A stretch of DNA of 64,000 nucleotides from Lentisphaerae bacterium WC36 (GCA_020683205.1 CP085689.1:3032230-3096229); one strand, 5' to 3'. Counted from the stretch's first letter, positions 1 to 11,011 are shown. Notes: generated by a model from the letters alone, not told the origin. Program-made: numbers and translations.

Positions 1-683
1 TACGGAACTCCAAACTCCTTAGCAATTTGTTGTGTAATTGTATGTCCAGCAATATTTATTGTTCTAATAAACAAATTTCCATGGTCTAGAAATAATAATG
101 TTGTCGATTTTCCACCAATATTTATTAATAACTCACAGCCATCATAGCCAACATCATTGGCATAACAAGCGTTATATGAAGCGCTAGGAGAAACTTCAAC
201 ACTAATAACATTTTTACCTATCCCTTCAATTGTTTCAATAATTGAGGTAATAAAATCATTTTTAACAACCACAATCATTACATCGGCTTCACCATTGCTA
301 TCTTCAGCGTTTGGATCGTTTAGCAATTGATAATCCCACGCAATCTCGTTTGCGGCATAAGGAATATTTTGTAAAGCTTCATAAGCAATGATTTGCTCAA
401 TTCTCTCAGAGGACTCCCCTCCTAGAGCTAAGTTATTTGCAAACCTTACAAACGAAGATTTCCCAGACAAAGAAACTCTCACGTTTTTTGAACTGAAATC
501 TTTTAACTTATCTTTTAAAATTGAATTGACAACCTCAAGGTTCGGGTTGTTAGTGTCAACTGGATACTCAGAAAATGAAAACTTTTCCAAACACAATCCA
601 CCTTCAGCTGGATACAAAAACTCCGCAAACTTCAGGCTATCGCTACCAATGTCTATCGCCAATATAGATTCACTTTTCGCCAT
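1..683 (-). CDS. pilM: PilM-like type IV pilus assembly ATPase (3' end cut by window edge)
   Basis: Read on the minus strand from the ATG at 683-681, the product begins MAKSESILAIDIGSDSLKFA and stays open to base 1, so about 227 N-terminal residues are visible. The opening DIGSDSLKFAEF is the actin-like phosphate-1 loop of the PilM/FtsA fold. A second actin-like strand pattern (GCELLINIGGKSTTLLFLD) comes near residue 190. PilM is the cytoplasmic actin-like ATPase of type IV pilus assembly. Its ATG overlaps the stop of the upstream secreted-protein gene by one base (TAATG), so the two are translationally coupled. A link to a pilus-like system is inferred from fold and neighbour; pilN, pilO and pilQ would lie beyond the window. 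Confidence 0.75.
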   Translation of the reverse strand, partial: MAKSESILAIDIGSDSLKFAEFLYPAEGGLCLEKFSFSEYPVDTNNPNLEVVNSILKDKLKDFSSKNVRVSLSGKSSFVRFANNLALGGESSERIEQIIAYEALQNIPYAANEIAWDYQLLNDPNAEDSNGEADVMIVVVKNDFITSIIETIEGIGKNVISVEVSPSASYNACYANDVGYDGCELLINIGGKSTTLLFLDHGNLFIRTINIAGHTITQQIAKEFGVP

Positions 684-1366
684 TACTGTACTTCTTCCTC
701 TTTGATCAGGTCATATTCTTGAATATTAATAAAACTCCATGCAGATCTATTTTTAGGGTAAATTCCACCTTTAATTTTTGCTGCATCTTCATTATTATCA
801 ATTTTATTAAAAACTGCTTTTGTATTTGTTTTTTTAGCCGATTTACGCATACCTTCATTTGAAGAATACCATACTGCTAAAGATTTCCCTTCGCTATTAT
901 AGAGCGTTGCTCTTATAAAAATTGTTTTATTTAAAGCCGCTAAAACATTCTTCCCTTCATAGACAAAATAACGCTGCATAATTATAGGCGGAACAACAGC
1001 CAATGCTTTATGCACTTTTCCATCTACGGCAATTGACCAATAATTAGTACGTCCTGTCACTACTCCTAACGTAGGTTTGTTTCCAACCAATAAATATGTT
1101 AAAATTTCCCACTTTATATACGGATTATCAATAAAAGCATAAGGTTTGCTCTTTATTTTTGAAGTTTGCTTTGGCATTTTGTAAGATAGGTTTATCACCA
1201 ACCATTTATTATAAGTACTAGTCACATTAAAACCATTAACTATTTTATAGTTTGGCGCTGCCGTAAACTGGACTTTCATTTCTGTTTCGGTAATTCTACT
1301 AACTGCAAAAACATTAAAACTAATACAGCATATTCCCAACAGTAAAAGTTGCTTCAAAGCTTTCAT
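683..1366 (-). CDS. Secreted small protein, Amuc_1102-like (pilus-cluster associated)
   Basis: A 227-aa protein with an N-terminal signal peptide (MKALKQLLLLGICCISFNVFA, cleavage probably after VFA). The mature part is beta-rich and contains no recognised catalytic motif. Size, signal peptide and coupling to a pilM-like gene match Akkermansia muciniphila Amuc_1102, an OB-fold protein encoded next to the PilM-like Amuc_1101. I assign it on synteny and general architecture, not on a computed alignment. It is probably exported to the periplasm or outer surface and acts with the pilus-like machinery. It ends in TAATG with the pilM start, giving a one-base overlap. An OB-fold lipid- or glycan-binding protein of another family remains possible. 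Confidence 0.55.
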   Translation of the reverse strand: MKALKQLLLLGICCISFNVFAVSRITETEMKVQFTAAPNYKIVNGFNVTSTYNKWLVINLSYKMPKQTSKIKSKPYAFIDNPYIKWEILTYLLVGNKPTLGVVTGRTNYWSIAVDGKVHKALAVVPPIIMQRYFVYEGKNVLAALNKTIFIRATLYNSEGKSLAVWYSSNEGMRKSAKKTNTKAVFNKIDNNEDAAKIKGGIYPKNRSAWSFINIQEYDLIKEEEVQ

Positions 1367-1407
1367 TTTTCAAGTATCCTTATTTTAGCCTTTAAAAAAC
1401 ATCTAAA

Positions 1408-1442
1408 TTCTTAAAGAGAAACCTTAAACTTCTCTTTAAGAA
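1408..1442 (-). terminator. Hairpin downstream of secG
   Basis: A 12-bp perfect inverted repeat (arms 1408-1419 and 1431-1442, TTCTTAAAGAGA) follows secG on the minus strand. About 10 bases further the transcript has a run of six U. It separates the glycolysis/secG operon from the Amuc_1102/pilM pair. Confidence 0.5.
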
Positions 1443-1506
1443 CCCTACGTAATATTAAATTTTAAATCTCTTAAAACTGCCCTTTTTCCAGTCGCAAAAA
1501 TAAATT

Positions 1507-1893
1507 TTATTTTTGCTCTAATTTACTGTCTACTTGCTCTGTTGTAGACTTTGTCACTACTTTTTTTGTCTCTTTGTTTTTATCGATTACAACTCCACTA
1601 TCAACAGTGCTTGTTGTTTCTATGTTAGATTGTGATTCTGCTAGCTTTGAACCATCATTTTTCTTTGAATTGAGTAAGGATAAAGCAAATATCAAGATAA
1701 AAAATAATGAAATAAAAATCACTGTCAATTTAGACAAATGACTAACTGCATGAGCTCCAAACACAGCCTCTCCTATTCCGCCAAATGAACCGCCAAAGCC
1801 TCCACTTTTAGAAGGTTGAACTAAAACTAGCCCGATGATCATTAATGCAATCAAAATTACCGCTGAAAACAACACTATTCCTAATACGCTCAT
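1507..1893 (-). CDS. secG: Preprotein translocase subunit SecG
   Basis: 128 aa. SecG is the small auxiliary subunit of the SecYEG inner-membrane translocon. Two hydrophobic segments (about residues 4-25 and 54-74) flank the glycine-rich cytoplasmic loop KSGGFGGSFGGIGEAVFG, the family signature. The C-terminal tail (about residue 75 on) is charged and Lys/Ser/Thr-rich, as in many longer SecG proteins. It follows tpiA on the same strand with a 174-bp gap, the common gap-pgk-tpiA-secG order of many bacteria. Confidence 0.93.
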   Translation of the reverse strand: MSVLGIVLFSAVILIALMIIGLVLVQPSKSGGFGGSFGGIGEAVFGAHAVSHLSKLTVIFISLFFILIFALSLLNSKKNDGSKLAESQSNIETTSTVDSGVVIDKNKETKKVVTKSTTEQVDSKLEQK

Positions 1894-2067
1894 TATATTT
1901 TATTATTCCTTATTTTTAAATCTTATCTCTAAATGTTAATCGTCTGTAAAACAAACGGAAAATACTGTATACCATATTTTTAAAAAAAACAAGTCATTTC
2001 TATGACACGATACAATATTTTCCATTTTTTTTGCAACTACACAGGTGTATAACTGCAATTTATACTA

Positions 2068-2829
2068 TTAAGAAATAGCGTTTTTGATCAATTCTACAAA
2101 TGTGTCAGCACTTAAACTTGCACCACCAATCAATCCGCCATCAATATCTTCTTGTGCAACTAACTCTGCAGAGTTACCTGCGTTCATGCTACCACCATAT
2201 TGAATTCTTACTGTCTGAGCAGTTTCTACTCCAAACATATCTGTTAAAACTTTACGGCAGAATGCTTGAGTATCTTGAGCCATCTCTTTAGTAGCAGTCT
2301 TTCCAGTACCAATTGCCCATACTGGTTCGTAAGCGATTACAACGTCAGCCATATCTTCATTACTTAAACCAGCTAAACCGCCTTTTAATTGAGTTTCTAA
2401 AACAGTTTCAGTTTTATCACCCTCACGCTCCTCTAAAGTCTCACCAATACAAACAACTGCTTGCAAATTAGCAGCTAAACAAGCTTTTGTTCTACTATTA
2501 ACAGTTTCATCAGTTTCACCAAAATATTGACGACGCTCACTATGACCAATAATAACAAACTGAACGCCAGCTTCTTTTAACATATCAGCAGAAATTTCAC
2601 CAGTAAAAGCACCATTCTCTGCCCAGTGAATATTTTGAGATCCAATTTTGATATTTGAACCTTTTGCAGCTTCAACAGCCGCGCCAATCGAAGTGAAAGT
2701 AGGAGCGATACCAATTTCAACATCTTTTAAGCCTGCAACCAAAGGCTTTAATTCTTCAATCATAGCTTTTGCTTCAGCAGCAGTCTTGTTCATTTTCCAG
2801 TTACCTGCGATAAATACAGTTCTACTCAT
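2068..2829 (-). CDS. tpiA: Triosephosphate isomerase
   Basis: 253 aa, the usual length. It interconverts dihydroxyacetone phosphate and glyceraldehyde-3-phosphate in the cytoplasm. The start is taken at the ATG at 2829-2827, giving MSRTVFIAGNWKMNK. A GGAG ribosome binding site lies just upstream of it, and the longer reading back to 2946 adds 39 residues foreign to the family. The substrate-binding AGNWKMNK, the catalytic-His region GHSERR and the catalytic-Glu/loop-6 region AYEPVWAIGTG are all present, as is the GGASL phosphate site near the C-terminus. It lies 122 bp after pgk. Confidence 0.97.
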   Translation of the reverse strand: MSRTVFIAGNWKMNKTAAEAKAMIEELKPLVAGLKDVEIGIAPTFTSIGAAVEAAKGSNIKIGSQNIHWAENGAFTGEISADMLKEAGVQFVIIGHSERRQYFGETDETVNSRTKACLAANLQAVVCIGETLEEREGDKTETVLETQLKGGLAGLSNEDMADVVIAYEPVWAIGTGKTATKEMAQDTQAFCRKVLTDMFGVETAQTVRIQYGGSMNAGNSAELVAQEDIDGGLIGGASLSADTFVELIKNAIS

Positions 2830-2951
2830 TTTATTTTTCTCCAAATTTAATAATAATTGTCCAGCTCTATAAACTGACAACATAATTCTATTCTCGATTA
2901 TATAATAAATATTGAGCTCTCTAAAATCCCGAAAGCTCAAATTCATGCCAA

Positions 2952-4172
2952 TTACTTGTCAGCCAAAGCAACAATACCAGGAAGTGCTTTTCCTTCTAAG
3001 AATTCTAAAGATGCACCACCACCTGTTGAAATATGACTCATTTTGCCAGCTAAACCACTAACATTAACAGCAGCAACAGAGTCCCCGCCACCGATAACAC
3101 TAGTAGAATCACTATCTGCAACAGCTTGACATACAGTCATTGTGCCATTAGCAAAGTTGCTCATTTCAAAACAACCCATTGGACCATTCCAAACAACAGT
3201 TTTAGCACCTAAAACTTCTGCAGCGTAAGCTTTTGCCGTTTCAGGACCGATATCTAGAGCCATCCAACCTTCATCGATGTCACGACCAACAACTTTTGTG
3301 TTAGCATCGTTGCTAAAACCATCAGCTTGAACATTATCTGTAGGAAGCATAAATTTTACACCTTTAGCATCAGCATTAGCTAAAATTTCTTTAGCAGTGT
3401 CAATTAAATCTTCTTCAACTAAAGAGCCACCAATATTATGCCCCATAGCTTTTAAGAATGTATAAGCCATACCACCACCAATTAAGATAGTGTCAACTTT
3501 TTCGATTAAAGTTTTTAATACTTCCAACTTACCAGAAACTTTAGCTCCACCAATAATCGCCACAAATGGAGAAACAGGATTAGCAACAGTTTGACCTAGG
3601 TATTGAATCTCTTTATCCATTAAGAAGCCAGCAACAGAATTTTCTTTGCCGATGAACTCAGTAATAATCGCGGTAGAAGCGTGAGCACGGTGAGCAGTAC
3701 CAAATGCGTCATTAACGTAGATTTCACCTAATTTTGCTAATTCAGCAGCGAAAGCTTTTTGAGCAGCAGTATCTTCGTCGGTTTTGCATTTTAAATCTTC
3801 TTCTTTGTGGAAACGAGTGTTTTCACACATTAAAACTTGACCAGCAGTTATAGCTTCAGCAGCAGCAACAACTTCAGCACCAACGCAATCAGCAGCAACA
3901 GGAACTTCTTGACCTAATAATTCAGCTAATTTATCAGCAGCAGGCTTCATACTGAATACAGGATTAACTTCGCCTTTTGGACGACCACAGTGTGATAATA
4001 ACACCAAAGAAGCACCTTGATCTAAGATATATTTAATTGTAGGAATTGCAGCACGTACACGAGTATCATCCGTAACAACGCCATCTTTTAATGGAACGTT
4101 GAAATCAACACGCATAACAACTCTTTTACCGTTTAATGCGATATCTTCGATTGTTTTTTTATTTAAATTCAT
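2952..4172 (-). CDS. pgk: Phosphoglycerate kinase
   Basis: 406 aa. It transfers phosphate from 1,3-bisphosphoglycerate to ADP in glycolysis. The N-terminal domain carries [11 protein letters not shown] (substrate-binding DFN motif) and [10 protein letters not shown]. The C-terminal nucleotide domain carries [11 protein letters not shown] and the glycine-rich [13 protein letters not shown]. It lies between gap (upstream, across a hairpin at 4210-4253) and tpiA. No frameshift or missing residue was noticed. Confidence 0.97.
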   Translation of the reverse strand: MNLNKKTIEDIALNGKRVVMRVDFNVPLKDGVVTDDTRVRAAIPTIKYILDQGASLVLLSHCGRPKGEVNPVFSMKPAADKLAELLGQEVPVAADCVGAEVVAAAEAITAGQVLMCENTRFHKEEDLKCKTDEDTAAQKAFAAELAKLGEIYVNDAFGTAHRAHASTAIITEFIGKENSVAGFLMDKEIQYLGQTVANPVSPFVAIIGGAKVSGKLEVLKTLIEKVDTILIGGGMAYTFLKAMGHNIGGSLVEEDLIDTAKEILANADAKGVKFMLPTDNVQADGFSNDANTKVVGRDIDEGWMALDIGPETAKAYAAEVLGAKTVVWNGPMGCFEMSNFANGTMTVCQAVADSDSTSVIGGGDSVAAVNVSGLAGKMSHISTGGGASLEFLEGKALPGIVALADK

Positions 4173-4209
4173 TTTCTATTTTTATCCTAAAATATAGTTT
4201 TTTAACAAA

Positions 4210-4253
4210 AAACCCGAAGTATCACAACAAATATTGAATGACACCTCGGGTTT
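4210..4253 (-). terminator. Strong hairpin between gap and pgk
   Basis: On the minus-strand transcript, 15 consecutive base pairs form (arms 4239-4253 and 4210-4224, including two G-U pairs) around a 14-base loop. A U-rich stretch follows (UUUUGUUAAA). This looks like a factor-independent terminator, possibly a partial one, that lets gap be expressed above pgk-tpiA-secG. Confidence 0.8.
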
Positions 4254-4334
4254 GACTCTATTATATAAAGTATTTAGTGGCTTTAGCCACTAAAGATAAC
4301 TAATAATTTAATTATCTACAAAAACTTCTATAAA

Positions 4335-5693
<1,359 letters not shown>

Positions 5694-7253
5694 CTAAAAA
5701 TTAAATGTTTTTAAAAATTTTAGGGAGAAATCTTTTATTAGAGAGATAAAATGTTTTAGCTTATTACGCTCGTCTTTTGTTAAAATAAAAAGACCAATTA
5801 AAGCTACTACGAGTACTCCAAAAATTACCATCGCAACAAGCAATTGCCAAATGACATTAAAATCGAAAATCTTCTGTAAGAAAACCCCAAATACACCTAA
5901 AAGCGAAAAAACTGGTAATAATTTAACAATCCTGATCCAAAAAATTTTAATATCTAAAGCAAGGTGTTTCACAAAAAAGAAATTCATTATTCCCAAATAA
6001 GTTAATCCCATAGTAATAACCGAAGAAAACGCCACTCCTGTTGGACCAAAAAAGAATATAAAAATAATTGATAAAAAGATATTAAAAATCATTATTAATG
6101 GAAGAATTTTAGCATTAAAAGAGTGTCTATTCATCGCGACTTGCGTCATCATTCCACCAGCCATAACCATTGGGAAAAAATAAGCAACCATTAACAAAAC
6201 GGTCATAAGAAATGATTCTTCATAACCAACTCCCGCCCATAACTTGATAAAAGGGCGCCCAAAAACAATAAAGCCACAGAGAATTGTTAAAAGCATAATA
6301 GCTTGCCACCTTCCAATATGACAAAAAAACCTATTTATTTCCAAATTATTATCTTCGTCCAAGCTAACCAACAAATTTATTTGTGGGAGGTAAATTGTTG
6401 AAGTTAGAATTGACACCTGAGTATAATAAAGAGCCAATTTCATAGCTGCACCATAAGGAGCCACAGCTTCAAGGCTAATCATTCGACCAATAATAAAACT
6501 GCCTGCGCTACGACTTGCTAAATCAACCATTGAAATAACCAATAATGAAAATGAAAAAATAAAAATTTCTTTTGCTAAAGACAGTCTTAAATCGTTAAAA
6601 ATAAATTTCATTTTTAACGATTTCATTGCAAAATAAGAGTTAACAATTCCAAGAATAGTATTTGCAATCAAAAGCCCCAAGGCCAACCCAACCATACTCA
6701 TATTACAGTACAACAACGTAATTGAGATAGTTGGCACCAAAATAATTCTTAAAAGTTGCGTCATTTTGTTAAAAATAAATCGCTCTTTAGCTTGTGCATA
6801 AAGTTGAAAAATCATACACAATACGTCAACAATCATATTTAGCAGTAAAATAAAAATTACTAACTGAGCACTATGCAAATTTTCAGCAGTTAAGCGATCT
6901 TTTAAAATATAATCTAGATTAAAAAGAACAATTACTCCGACTACAAAACTCAAAGCGATAACAGCTATTAAAATTAGTAAAAACACAGCATTGAGCCGGC
7001 CAAGATTATCATGATCTTTTTTAACCTCATAACGCGAAAAAAATCGCACGTAAGACCCTGCAATTCCAAACCCGATAAACATTAAATATTCAACTGTTGA
7101 AAACGCAACAGTATACAAACCAAATAGCTCTTTACCCAGAAAACGAATCACTAAAGGAGTATAAATTAACAACATTGCTGCTCCTACCGCAAATGTTGCT
7201 AATGATAAAATAATGCCAACTTGGCGCTGAGTTTTACTATTTGAGTGAAACAT
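5694..7253 (-). CDS. Polysaccharide flippase (Wzx-like, MOP superfamily)
   Basis: 519 aa, almost entirely hydrophobic, with about 12-14 membrane segments spread over its full length. The N-terminus (QRQVGIILSLATFAVGAAML, then a segment ending in GLYTVAFS) has the usual form of the oligosaccharide flippases that move undecaprenyl-linked sugar units across the inner membrane. It is the last gene of the glycan operon, 97 bp after the GT4 glycosyltransferase. Substrate cannot be told from sequence. A lipid II-type flippase is less likely because no murein genes are nearby. Confidence 0.8.
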   Translation of the reverse strand: MFHSNSKTQRQVGIILSLATFAVGAAMLLIYTPLVIRFLGKELFGLYTVAFSTVEYLMFIGFGIAGSYVRFFSRYEVKKDHDNLGRLNAVFLLILIAVIALSFVVGVIVLFNLDYILKDRLTAENLHSAQLVIFILLLNMIVDVLCMIFQLYAQAKERFIFNKMTQLLRIILVPTISITLLYCNMSMVGLALGLLIANTILGIVNSYFAMKSLKMKFIFNDLRLSLAKEIFIFSFSLLVISMVDLASRSAGSFIIGRMISLEAVAPYGAAMKLALYYTQVSILTSTIYLPQINLLVSLDEDNNLEINRFFCHIGRWQAIMLLTILCGFIVFGRPFIKLWAGVGYEESFLMTVLLMVAYFFPMVMAGGMMTQVAMNRHSFNAKILPLIMIFNIFLSIIFIFFFGPTGVAFSSVITMGLTYLGIMNFFFVKHLALDIKIFWIRIVKLLPVFSLLGVFGVFLQKIFDFNVIWQLLVAMVIFGVLVVALIGLFILTKDERNKLKHFISLIKDFSLKFLKTFNF

Positions 7254-7350
7254 CGTTATCCTTATATGCTTTAATAGAGTATTTTAGTTAGTTAATTCTA
7301 AACAATACAAATTTATTGACCTTTTAAATCATCAATTTTTTGAGTATTTT

Positions 7351-8460
7351 TTATAAAAAATCTTCATATATTTTCTGCATTTCTTGCAAAGATTTTGTTA
7401 AAGAAAATTTGCTTATTCTTTTTAAATTATTCTCAATAAGCTTACTCTTTAAATTACTATCTATAGCTAATTTTTCAATTGCTTGAATCCATGATTGACA
7501 ATCATCAACATTTATTAAAAAACCATTTTCATCATTTAAAATCAAATCTTGGCATCCGCGAATATTACTTGCTACTACAGGAATGTTACAGCTCATTGCC
7601 TCCATGACTGAAACTGGTAACCCTTCTCGCCGCGATGGAAAAACAAAAATATCTGCCATATGATAAAAATTAACAGTTTGATTTTGATAACCAACTAAGT
7701 GAACATTATTTTCTAACTTTAATTCCTTAATTAAGCCTTTTAAATATTTTTTTAAACTTCCAGTTCCACAAATAATATAATGAATTTTTTTATTATTTAA
7801 CTCAGCTAAACAGCGTATTATTAATTGGTGATTCTTGTTTTTATTTAACTCTCCGACTGATAACAGCATAATATCATCATCAGCAATGCCTAATTTTTTA
7901 CGCTCTTCTTTTCGCTTAAAATTTATCTTCGCATTTAAAAATTTATCTATATCAATGCCGATGCCGTGGATATATTCAACATTTGTTTTAGAAAATTTTT
8001 TTTGAGCAAAAAGAAAATCTTCACGATTAATAGTTATTAAACAATCACAGAATCTTGAACACCATTTTTCAATTGGATAAAAAATCAGCCAATTTTTAAG
8101 TGGAGCTCCTTGGCAAAAATGAAAACCATGTGCTGTATACAAGACCTTTGTACCAGATTTTCGTGCTTTACGTGCTGCTAAACGAGTTATAACGCTCGCC
8201 ACAGGAGTATGACAATGTATTAAACTATAATTATTTTGGTCAATAATTTTCTTTAACACTTTATAAGCAGTAAAGTTATTAATCTTTAAAGGCGATCGCT
8301 CAAAAGGCACTGTAAATTTTTTATCAGCATCAGCAAATTTCTCTGTTCCATTAGTTGCAACATGGACATCATAGCCATGTTCTTTAAACCATTTTAAATA
8401 TGGCAAATGAAAGCAATTAATATGTTCATCGACACTCGCAACAAATAAAATTTTTCCCAT
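7351..8460 (-). CDS. Glycosyltransferase family 4 (GT-B fold)
   Basis: 369 aa from the ATG at 8460, which has GAGGAAAAT directly upstream; the ATG at 8472 overlaps that site. The N-terminal domain begins MGKILFVASVDEH and contains HCHTPVASVITR and YTAHGFHF, typical of PglA-like GT4 enzymes. The C-terminal nucleotide-sugar domain has LLSVGELNKNKNH and the FPSRREGLPVSVMEAMSC motif with the two conserved glutamates. It probably adds a sugar to the lipid-linked acceptor made by the neighbouring sugar-phosphate transferase. Cytoplasmic or membrane-peripheral. The sugar specificity is unknown. Confidence 0.85.
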   Translation of the reverse strand: MGKILFVASVDEHINCFHLPYLKWFKEHGYDVHVATNGTEKFADADKKFTVPFERSPLKINNFTAYKVLKKIIDQNNYSLIHCHTPVASVITRLAARKARKSGTKVLYTAHGFHFCQGAPLKNWLIFYPIEKWCSRFCDCLITINREDFLFAQKKFSKTNVEYIHGIGIDIDKFLNAKINFKRKEERKKLGIADDDIMLLSVGELNKNKNHQLIIRCLAELNNKKIHYIICGTGSLKKYLKGLIKELKLENNVHLVGYQNQTVNFYHMADIFVFPSRREGLPVSVMEAMSCNIPVVASNIRGCQDLILNDENGFLINVDDCQSWIQAIEKLAIDSNLKSKLIENNLKRISKFSLTKSLQEMQKIYEDFL

Positions 8461-8484
8461 TATTTTCCTCATTTGACAGGCATG

Positions 8485-9111
8485 CTATTTTTTTGTTCCA
8501 GTAAATTTTTCAGAGGATGCTGAGTTTTCAGAATTAATCCCATCTTTTACAATTACCTTCTTAAAAGTCAAAAATATTATTTTAAGATCAAAAAAGAATC
8601 CACATTTTTCAACGTATTCAAGATCATATTTGAATTTCTCTTCCCAACTTAACGCATTACGACCATTCACCTGAGCCCATCCTGTTAACCCTGGACGAAC
8701 GCTATGACGACGCCTTTGCTCTTGATTATACAGTGGCAAATATTCAATCAATAGTGGACGAGGACCAACCAAACTCATCTGTCCCTTCAAAATATTAATT
8801 AACTCAGGTAACTCATCAAGAGAAGTTGAACGTAACCATTTCCCGAAAGAATTTAATCTCTCAGCATCAGGTAGTTCTTCTCCATTTTTATCAAATTTAT
8901 CTACCATTGAGCGAAATTTATAAAGCGTGAAAATTTGTTCTCGAAACCCGGGTCTTTTTTGTGTAAAAAATATTGGGGACCCAAGTTTTAACCTTACCAA
9001 AACGATAAAAAAAACAAATACGCAGCTCAATAAAAATAATGAAATTAACGCAATTAAAAAATCTAATATTCTTTTGAAACATCTTCGATACAAGTAATTG
9101 CCAAATTTCAT
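8485..9111 (-). CDS. Polyprenyl-phosphate sugar-1-phosphate transferase (PglC/WcaJ C-domain type)
   Basis: 208 aa from the ATG at 9111, two bases after the stop of the aminotransferase gene. A reading from 9144 would overlap that gene by 31 bases. One N-terminal hydrophobic hairpin (about residues 15-38) is followed by the family core: KRPGF, TLYKFRSMV, LRSTSLDELPELINILKG, SLVGPRPLL and RHSVRPGLTGWAQVNGRN. The DE pair in LDELPE is the catalytic dyad of this phosphoglycosyl transferase family. It starts glycan assembly by moving a sugar-phosphate from a UDP-sugar to undecaprenyl phosphate. The neighbours suggest UDP-diNAc-bacillosamine or a related 4-amino sugar as donor (inference). Confidence 0.9.
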   Translation of the reverse strand: MKFGNYLYRRCFKRILDFLIALISLFLLSCVFVFFIVLVRLKLGSPIFFTQKRPGFREQIFTLYKFRSMVDKFDKNGEELPDAERLNSFGKWLRSTSLDELPELINILKGQMSLVGPRPLLIEYLPLYNQEQRRRHSVRPGLTGWAQVNGRNALSWEEKFKYDLEYVEKCGFFFDLKIIFLTFKKVIVKDGINSENSASSEKFTGTKK

Positions 9112-9113
9112 CT

Positions 9114-10235
9114 TTATTCCCACAATTTTTTTATTATTGAACAAATTAGTGCTAAATCATCCTCAGTCATCTTCGTGTCACTTGGCAAACAAACACCGTG
9201 TTTAAAAAGGTCTTCAGCCACATTTGCACCAATATAATCACATTCTTGATAAAATGGTTGCAAATGCATAGGTTTCCATAAATGACGTGATTCGATATTT
9301 TCTTCAGCTAGTGCATCAATAATCATTTTTGGAATTACTTTATTGTTCCGAACAAGACAACAACTCAGCCAGTAATTTGGTTCATCATTACTATTTATTG
9401 GCATAAATTCGATCCCATCTAAAGAACTTAATTCGCTAACATAATAATCAAAAATTGCCTTTTTTTGCGCGACTCGTTTTTCTAAAACTTTTAACTGCCC
9501 ACGCCCAATTCCTGCCACAATATTGCTCATACGATAATTAAACCCTAACTCTTTGTGCTCATAATATGGCTTATTTTCTCGCGATTGAGTTGCCCAAAAA
9601 CGAACTTTTTGAGCAATTTCAGCACTCCCTGTAACCAACATCCCACCACCACTACTAGTAATAATTTTATTTCCATTAAATGAAAAAATTCCAAAATCAC
9701 CAAAAGTTCCTGTCGCTTGCTTATTGTAAAAGGATCCTAAACTTTCAGCAGCATCTTCAATTAGAGTTACGTTATATTTTTTACATAATGGAACAATCTT
9801 TTCATAGTTTGCACTAATGCCATATAAATTAACAACAATTACTGCCTTTGCTTGGGGATATTTTTTTAATGCCACTTCTAATGCCTTTGGGCACATATTC
9901 CAAGTTTCACGTTCACTATCAATAAAAACAGGCTTTGCATGTTGATAAATAATCGGATTTGCAGAAGCAGAAAATGTTAAACTCTGACACAACACAATAT
10001 CATTTTCTTGAACTTCAGCAGCACGCAATGCTAAATGAATAGCTGAAGTCCCACTCGCTAATGCTACCGCACTTTTTATATTAATTTTTTCCGCTAACTC
10101 TTCCTCAAATTTATCAATATTTTCCCCTAATGGCGCAATCCAGTTTGCATCAAATGCATCTTGAATAAATTTTTGTTCATAGCCCTCTTCACTCATATGT
10201 GGTGACGATAAAAATATTCGTTCTCTTTGCTTCAT
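9114..10235 (-). CDS. DegT/DnrJ/EryC1-type sugar aminotransferase (PglE-like)
   Basis: 373 aa. A PLP enzyme that aminates a 4-keto nucleotide sugar. The N-terminus IFLSSPHMSEEGYEQKF and NWIAPLGENIDKFEEELAE, the phosphate-binding ASGTSAIHLALRA, IEDAAESLGSFY and the PLP-lysine region SFNGNKIITSSGGGM (Lys of GNK) match the bacillosamine-type (PglE/EpsN) branch. The expected substrate is the product of the 4,6-dehydratase encoded four genes upstream in this operon. Its ATG overlaps the stop of the preceding gene by four bases (ATGA), so it is translationally coupled. No PglD-type acetyltransferase gene was found beside it. Confidence 0.9.
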   Translation of the reverse strand: MKQRERIFLSSPHMSEEGYEQKFIQDAFDANWIAPLGENIDKFEEELAEKINIKSAVALASGTSAIHLALRAAEVQENDIVLCQSLTFSASANPIIYQHAKPVFIDSERETWNMCPKALEVALKKYPQAKAVIVVNLYGISANYEKIVPLCKKYNVTLIEDAAESLGSFYNKQATGTFGDFGIFSFNGNKIITSSGGGMLVTGSAEIAQKVRFWATQSRENKPYYEHKELGFNYRMSNIVAGIGRGQLKVLEKRVAQKKAIFDYYVSELSSLDGIEFMPINSNDEPNYWLSCCLVRNNKVIPKMIIDALAEENIESRHLWKPMHLQPFYQECDYIGANVAEDLFKHGVCLPSDTKMTEDDLALICSIIKKLWE

Positions 10236-11011
10236 AATTTGTTACTCATTCTTTTGATATGAAAAATATAAATTGTATCTTTTTTGTTTATTTGATATCT
10301 TTTAACTTCAATTTTTTGCAGCGAATGCCGCTGATTTAAATTTTGTAATTTAGCCAAAAATTTCAACATAAAAGATTCTGCTTGAATGTCACTTGGTTTC
10401 TTTTTCTTTTTCCTAAACTTACAAACAATAAACCACTCTTTATTAGCTTCTGGACTAACCAACTCTTCATCATTTACCACTGTTCTTATATCTGAAGCAC
10501 CAAAAAATGTAAAATTACGATGTTCACCAATTGTCGTATAGAGAATAAATTTTTCACCATAATGATTATTTTTTAAATAATTTTGAATCTGTTTAACAGT
10601 ATCTTGGCGATAAATTTTTCTCTGTCCACTAAAACGAAATGATTTTCCAGCGCCTGCTCCAAACAATATTACTATTATTAACATCGCTATTGATAAAATA
10701 TTTAGCTTCTTATAACGTTTTTTTAATAACTTTGCACAAAAAACCGCCCCAATTGTTACGATGAATAACAATAAATAAACATAGGCTAAATGATAGCGCG
10801 ATGAAGCTGATCCCCATTTTGAAAACAAAAAGTAACTCAGTCTAATGACAAAGCTACTCGCTAAAAAAATAGTAAACAGCTTAAATACAGATTGTCTCCA
10901 AAATTTTTTAACATCAAAAAGAGCAAAAAAGAGAAATATTAAAACAAAATAAAAGATACAACTTATAAAGTGGTTAAATATATTCATCATTTCAATCCCA
11001 TTTCTTAACAT
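10232..11011 (-). CDS. Putative C-terminal half of a split GT-C glycosyltransferase (membrane protein)
   Basis: Up to 259 aa. The first 21-24 residues overlap the end of the upstream gene in another frame, and the ATGs at 10990 and 10987 are alternative starts with poor ribosome sites. Three to four hydrophobic segments (about residues 12-30, 42-60, 72-93, 104-120) come first, and a soluble basic C-terminal domain follows (about 125-259). The sequence SSRYHLAYVYLLLF recalls the RY-x-x-P loop in the second half of GT39/ArnT-like proteins. It immediately follows the N-terminal half in a different frame, so the two may be one gene broken by a frameshift. It could also be a separate membrane protein. 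Confidence 0.5.
   Translation of the reverse strand: MLRNGIEMMNIFNHFISCIFYFVLIFLFFALFDVKKFWRQSVFKLFTIFLASSFVIRLSYFLFSKWGSASSRYHLAYVYLLLFIVTIGAVFCAKLLKKRYKKLNILSIAMLIIVILFGAGAGKSFRFSGQRKIYRQDTVKQIQNYLKNNHYGEKFILYTTIGEHRNFTFFGASDIRTVVNDEELVSPEANKEWFIVCKFRKKKKKPSDIQAESFMLKFLAKLQNLNQRHSLQKIEVKRYQINKKDTIYIFHIKRMSNKL

Noticed and set aside
388-705. 105-codon plus-strand reading over the pilM region
   Set aside because: The minus strand gives a clear PilM N-terminus; the plus-strand reading has no family features.
2829-2946. Longer tpiA start adding 39 residues
   Set aside because: The added residues have no family character, and a good GGAG site precedes the ATG at 2829.
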